Positions 32,634 through 34,738 of a stretch of 34,738 nt of DNA are shown one piece after another. This DNA is from Mesoaciditoga lauensis cd-1655R = DSM 25116 (lineage in GTDB: Bacteria; Thermotogota; Thermotogae; Mesoaciditogales; Mesoaciditogaceae). A model generated the notes under the pieces. The model was not told where the DNA came from, searched no databases, and saw only the letters and a list, made by a program, of their open reading frames with translations. The stretch spans positions 1 to 34,738 of the forward strand of contig NZ_JQJI01000024.1 of NCBI RefSeq assembly GCF_000745455.1, in the 5' to 3' direction. Position 1 is the first letter of the stretch. Each line of letters starts with the position of its first letter. The position numbers and the translations under genes are program-made.

Positions 32634-33641
32634 TCATGACCTCCCGTAAATAATCCATGTCATAAACCAGTTACCAAGGATGAAACATATGCCGGCCACA
32701 ATTGAGCCAATCCCAAGTTGTGGTATGCCCGTGAAGTAATTACCGATGTTACACCCAAAAGCGAGGGAAGCACCTAATCCCAAAAATGCACCACCTATGG
32801 CCGTTTGAAGATAGACAATGCCCCTTTTGGGGACTCTGAATTTGAATTCTTTTGAAATAACAGCTGAAATGAACGCTGCGATGATTATTCCTAAAACCTC
32901 TGCACCTTCCCAATTTATCAAGTGCCCTTGCGTGTAAGCCTGAGTTATACTTATCCAACCACCAGTTATTCCAAGACCGTAATGCCTACCCGTAATGTAA
33001 CTTGACCAGAATGCGAAAGCCGCTATTGGAACAAGCCATAGTCCTATTGCCTTCCATCCCATTTTTGCGTCCGGCCGTTTTGATGTTTTAGTTCCGAAAA
33101 CATACCATAAGAGTAGCCCTGAGAATATCAACGCAATAATCCAATGGTTCACATGGAAAAGAGTCGCCAAGGTGGGGCCGACTTCTTTGTTGTAGAGATT
33201 TGCAGATGTTGTGGGCGTTATCTTGACAGTGAAGGGAGAGAACCATTTTAAAAACCAGTTCAATCCTCCGTGTTTTACCGCTGTTGCCGTGAGAGCGTAT
33301 GTAAGAGCCGCTACCCAGGATGTCGTGTTTCCTTCTCCAACTCTGTATGTTGTTCCACTGGCACAACCTCCGGCTAAAACCATCCCCATTCCGAAAATCA
33401 ATCCTCCAATTATCTGCCCCAGCAAATTAAGTGGTTTCGGGTTCATTCTTATCCATCCAAATTGGGCCATCAAGGGGAAAACGATCAATTCTATTGCCAT
33501 AGCAAGGGTTATCGCTTTGAACAGAAAATTATCTTTCATCAAATAGAGATCTCGAAATGCCGAGTTAAAACATACCCTACCGCGTTGCAATACCCAACCA
33601 AAAGCTAAACCGGTTATCAACCCAAGAATTATCGCTTCCAT
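32634..33641 (-). CDS. YeeE/YedE-family thiosulfate/sulfur-compound transporter (TsuA-like)
   Basis: Inner-membrane protein of 335 residues with about nine or more helices and twofold internal symmetry. Three conserved cysteines sit in family motifs: Cys24 (RGRVCFNSAFRD), Cys93 (GGCASGTTYRVGEG) and Cys297 (FGCNIGNYF). They correspond well to the three cysteines lining the thiosulfate path in TsuA of Spirochaeta thermophila (22, 91, 293). It is encoded directly after a TusA-like protein, as TsuA is with TsuB, which supports thiosulfate import. A strong SD (GAGGAGG) precedes the ATG. Confidence 0.9.
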   Translation of the reverse strand: MEAIILGLITGLAFGWVLQRGRVCFNSAFRDLYLMKDNFLFKAITLAMAIELIVFPLMAQFGWIRMNPKPLNLLGQIIGGLIFGMGMVLAGGCASGTTYRVGEGNTTSWVAALTYALTATAVKHGGLNWFLKWFSPFTVKITPTTSANLYNKEVGPTLATLFHVNHWIIALIFSGLLLWYVFGTKTSKRPDAKMGWKAIGLWLVPIAAFAFWSSYITGRHYGLGITGGWISITQAYTQGHLINWEGAEVLGIIIAAFISAVISKEFKFRVPKRGIVYLQTAIGGAFLGLGASLAFGCNIGNYFTGIPQLGIGSIVAGICFILGNWFMTWIIYGRS

Positions 33642-33663
33642 TTTTATCCTCCTCTACTTTTTC

Positions 33664-33915
33664 TTACTTTTTGCCTCCGACTTCTATGAGGATCCTCCAT
33701 TCGCTTGGGCCTGTTTCTTCTATGGATAAAACTTTGTGCCCTGCTTTTTCGGAATTGGCCGGAATTCTTTCTTTGGATAGAGGGTAATCAATGAGAACTT
33801 CCAATATTTCTCCGGGTTTCATTTTCTTTAAAGCTCTTTTCGCTTCCACATCAGGTACAGGACACACTTCACCTCTTACATCAACTGTCTTTGTTACTTT
33901 GTAATCATTTTCCAC
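33664..33915 (-). CDS. TusA/TsuB-family sulfur carrier
   Basis: An 83-residue TusA-fold protein with the signature DVRGEVCPVPDVEAKRALKKMKPGEILEVLIDYPLS. Cys18 of the CPxP motif would hold the persulfide or take sulfur from thiosulfate delivered by the adjacent TsuA-like transporter. The longest frame's GTG at 33924 is inside the SD AGGAGG. The next GTG (33915), 8 nt downstream, is the start. It is the first gene of the operon TusA-TsuA-DsrE-DsrF-DsrH-GcvH-like-Lpd. Confidence 0.9.
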   Translation of the reverse strand: MENDYKVTKTVDVRGEVCPVPDVEAKRALKKMKPGEILEVLIDYPLSKERIPANSEKAGHKVLSIEETGPSEWRILIEVGGKK

Positions 33916-34048
33916 TTTCGACACCTCCTGAATTTTGGTAATTTTGAGATAAAGTTTTTTATATCACGATATTTCAACTTCTATTTGATATTTTTTTCAC
34001 AATACTCTTTAAAAAACAAGAGTGCTTTTTTAGCATCCGCTCAAAATT

Positions 34049-34077
34049 ATAATATCCTTTTTTTAAAAAAGAGTTAA
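34049..34077 (-). promoter_or_regulatory. Candidate promoter of the sulfur-relay operon
   Basis: Minus-strand TTAACT (34072-34077), a 17-bp spacer and TATTAT (34049-34054). An overlapping TATAAT lies at 34046-34051 with a 20-bp spacer. The region 33916-34125 is otherwise AT-rich and without genes, leaving a leader of about 130 nt in which I see no recognisable riboswitch. Confidence 0.4.
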
Positions 34078-34125
34078 CGTACCAATAAATATATGTGAAA
34101 TATTTCTCTATTATAGATGTGCATA

Positions 34126-34184
34126 GAAAAATAACGATTTTTAATCAAAAATCGGGATGAAAAGGCGAGCATTAAAAAGGTTTA
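34126..34184 (+). repeat. Left flank shared by the two repeat arrays
   Basis: ACGATTTTTAATCA ... GAAAAGGCGAGCATTAAAAAGG parallels 7112-7150 (GCGATTTTTAATCA ... GAAAAGGCGATCATTGAAAA). The two arrays therefore share sequence outside the palindromes as well. Confidence 0.65.
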
Positions 34185-34357
34185 TTTGAAGTTTTGTCAA
34201 AACCGATTCAGACGTATATCCATACAAGATGCTCATAACAGAGCCCGCTGCATACAAACATCCTGTTAGATTCGCTTTCTCGGCACGTCCTGTGCCTCCA
34301 ACTCTGTTATTTCACATCTTGTATGGCGTCTTCATATGTTTTGACAGAAACTTCAAA
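34185..34357 (+). repeat. Family C nested palindrome, full copy (C1)
   Basis: Long imperfect arms (TTTGAAGTTTTGTCAAAAC... ATACAAGATGCTCATAACAGAG and CTCTGTTATTTCACATCTTG ... GACAGAAACTTCAAA) enclose the same type of core. Hairpin 1 is replaced by a different short one, AACATCCTGTT (34257-34267). The constant linker TTCGCTTTCTC follows, then hairpin 2 GGCACGTCCTGTGCC (34282-34296). No credible gene is present. Confidence 0.78.
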
Positions 34358-34391
34358 AAAAGAGGGGAGAGAAAGGAAGAGAGAAGCATAA

Positions 34392-34570
34392 TTAATCCGA
34401 AACACCAGCCAGCACGGATTCACTCTTTTATCCATCTTATGACTCAAAAAACGAGGCCCGCTCAGACACTCGTCCGTGAGTGCTTCGCTTTCTCGGCACG
34501 TTCTGTGCCTCCAACTCTGTTATTTCGCATCTTGTATGGCGTCTTCATATGTTTTGACGAAAACTTCAAA
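34392..34570 (+). repeat. Chimeric repeat: family B left arm, family C right arm
   Basis: The left half (TTAATCCGAAACACCAGCCAGCACGG ... GACTCAAAAAACGAGG, written here in parts) is family B. After hairpin 1 CACTCGTCCGTGAGTG (34467-34482) and hairpin 2 GGCACGTTCTGTGCC (34495-34509), the right half switches to CTCTGTTATTTCGCATCTTG of family C. The outer arms therefore cannot pair. The unit is 211 bp long, 81 bp shorter than the 292-bp unit at 7165. Confidence 0.78.
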
Positions 34571-34602
34571 AAGGGAGAAGAGAAAGGCGAAGAAAAGCAT
34601 GA

Positions 34603-34738
34603 TTAATTCGAAACACCAGCCAGCACGAATTCACTCTTTTACCCATCTTACGACTCAAAAAACGAGGCACGCTCAGACACTCATCCATGAGTGCTTCGCT
34701 TTCTCAACACGTCCGTGTGTTTCCCAACCTCGTTTTTA
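34603..34738 (+). repeat. Family B nested palindrome, cut by window end (B3)
   Basis: Left arm TTAATTCGAAACACCAGCC, hairpin 1 CACTCATCCATGAGTG (34678-34693), hairpin 2 AACACGTCCGTGTGTT (34706-34721) and the first bases of the right arm (CCTCGTTTTTA). The array continues beyond the window. Confidence 0.8.

Overview
The window looks like a chromosomal segment of a Thermotogota bacterium. It is AT-rich, and the chemotaxis proteins closely resemble those of Thermotoga, with cheA-cheW-cheY-fliO-fliP in the order I recall for that lineage. It also carries a Taq-type carboxypeptidase, a GH57 glucanotransferase and an outer-membrane-type protein, which fits a diderm 'toga' bacterium. The sulfur genes and the Pel locus suggest the deeper Mesoaciditogales branch, but that is inference.

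Layout. (1) 53-5671, minus strand: a LOG-like protein, gltX, an 8-oxoguanine-deaminase-type amidohydrolase and an M32 carboxypeptidase form one operon. An SPW-repeat membrane protein lies beyond a strong terminator. (2) 5802-7070: tRNA-Ser(GGA), a repeat element and ksgA. (3) 7150-7704: a tandem array of palindromic repeats. (4) 8129-12168: chemotaxis/flagellar-export operon. (5) 12315-18901: RNase E/G, GH57 enzyme, an 883-residue secreted gluzincin/beta-propeller/barrel-like protein, and rpsT. (6) 19011-20956: ECF sigma factor, zinc-finger anti-sigma and RseB-like periplasmic protein behind a promoter that looks autoregulated. (7) 21047-29773: a Pel-type exopolysaccharide locus. pelF and a small membrane protein run on the minus strand. 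A GH114 lipoprotein, a DUF2194 deacetylase, pelG, a c-di-GMP-receptor-like pelD and a pelE-like gene run on the plus strand. The two functions of PelA are split, and no pelB or pelC is present. (8) 29804-33915, minus strand: a sulfur-trafficking operon, TusA/TsuB, TsuA-type transporter, DsrE, DsrF and DsrH homologues, a GcvH-like lipoyl carrier and a dihydrolipoyl dehydrogenase. (9) 34126-34738: a second array of the palindromic repeats, running off the window.

The two most interesting gene systems are the OM-component-free, split-PelA Pel locus and the sulfur relay/lipoyl/Lpd operon. I infer that the latter imports thiosulfate sulfur, hands it along persulfide carriers and reduces it through a lipoyl dithiol recycled by Lpd with NADH.

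The third striking feature is a superfamily of 170-360 bp nested palindromes in nine places, counting fragments. They share a two-hairpin core, but the stems change in a compensatory way between copies. One subfamily has terminal inverted repeats and 6-bp target duplications, so it is or was mobile. Many genes have a GTG or ATG lying on or directly against the Shine-Dalgarno sequence. I placed those starts 5-13 nt downstream of the SD, so several proteins are 3-12 residues shorter than the longest open frame.
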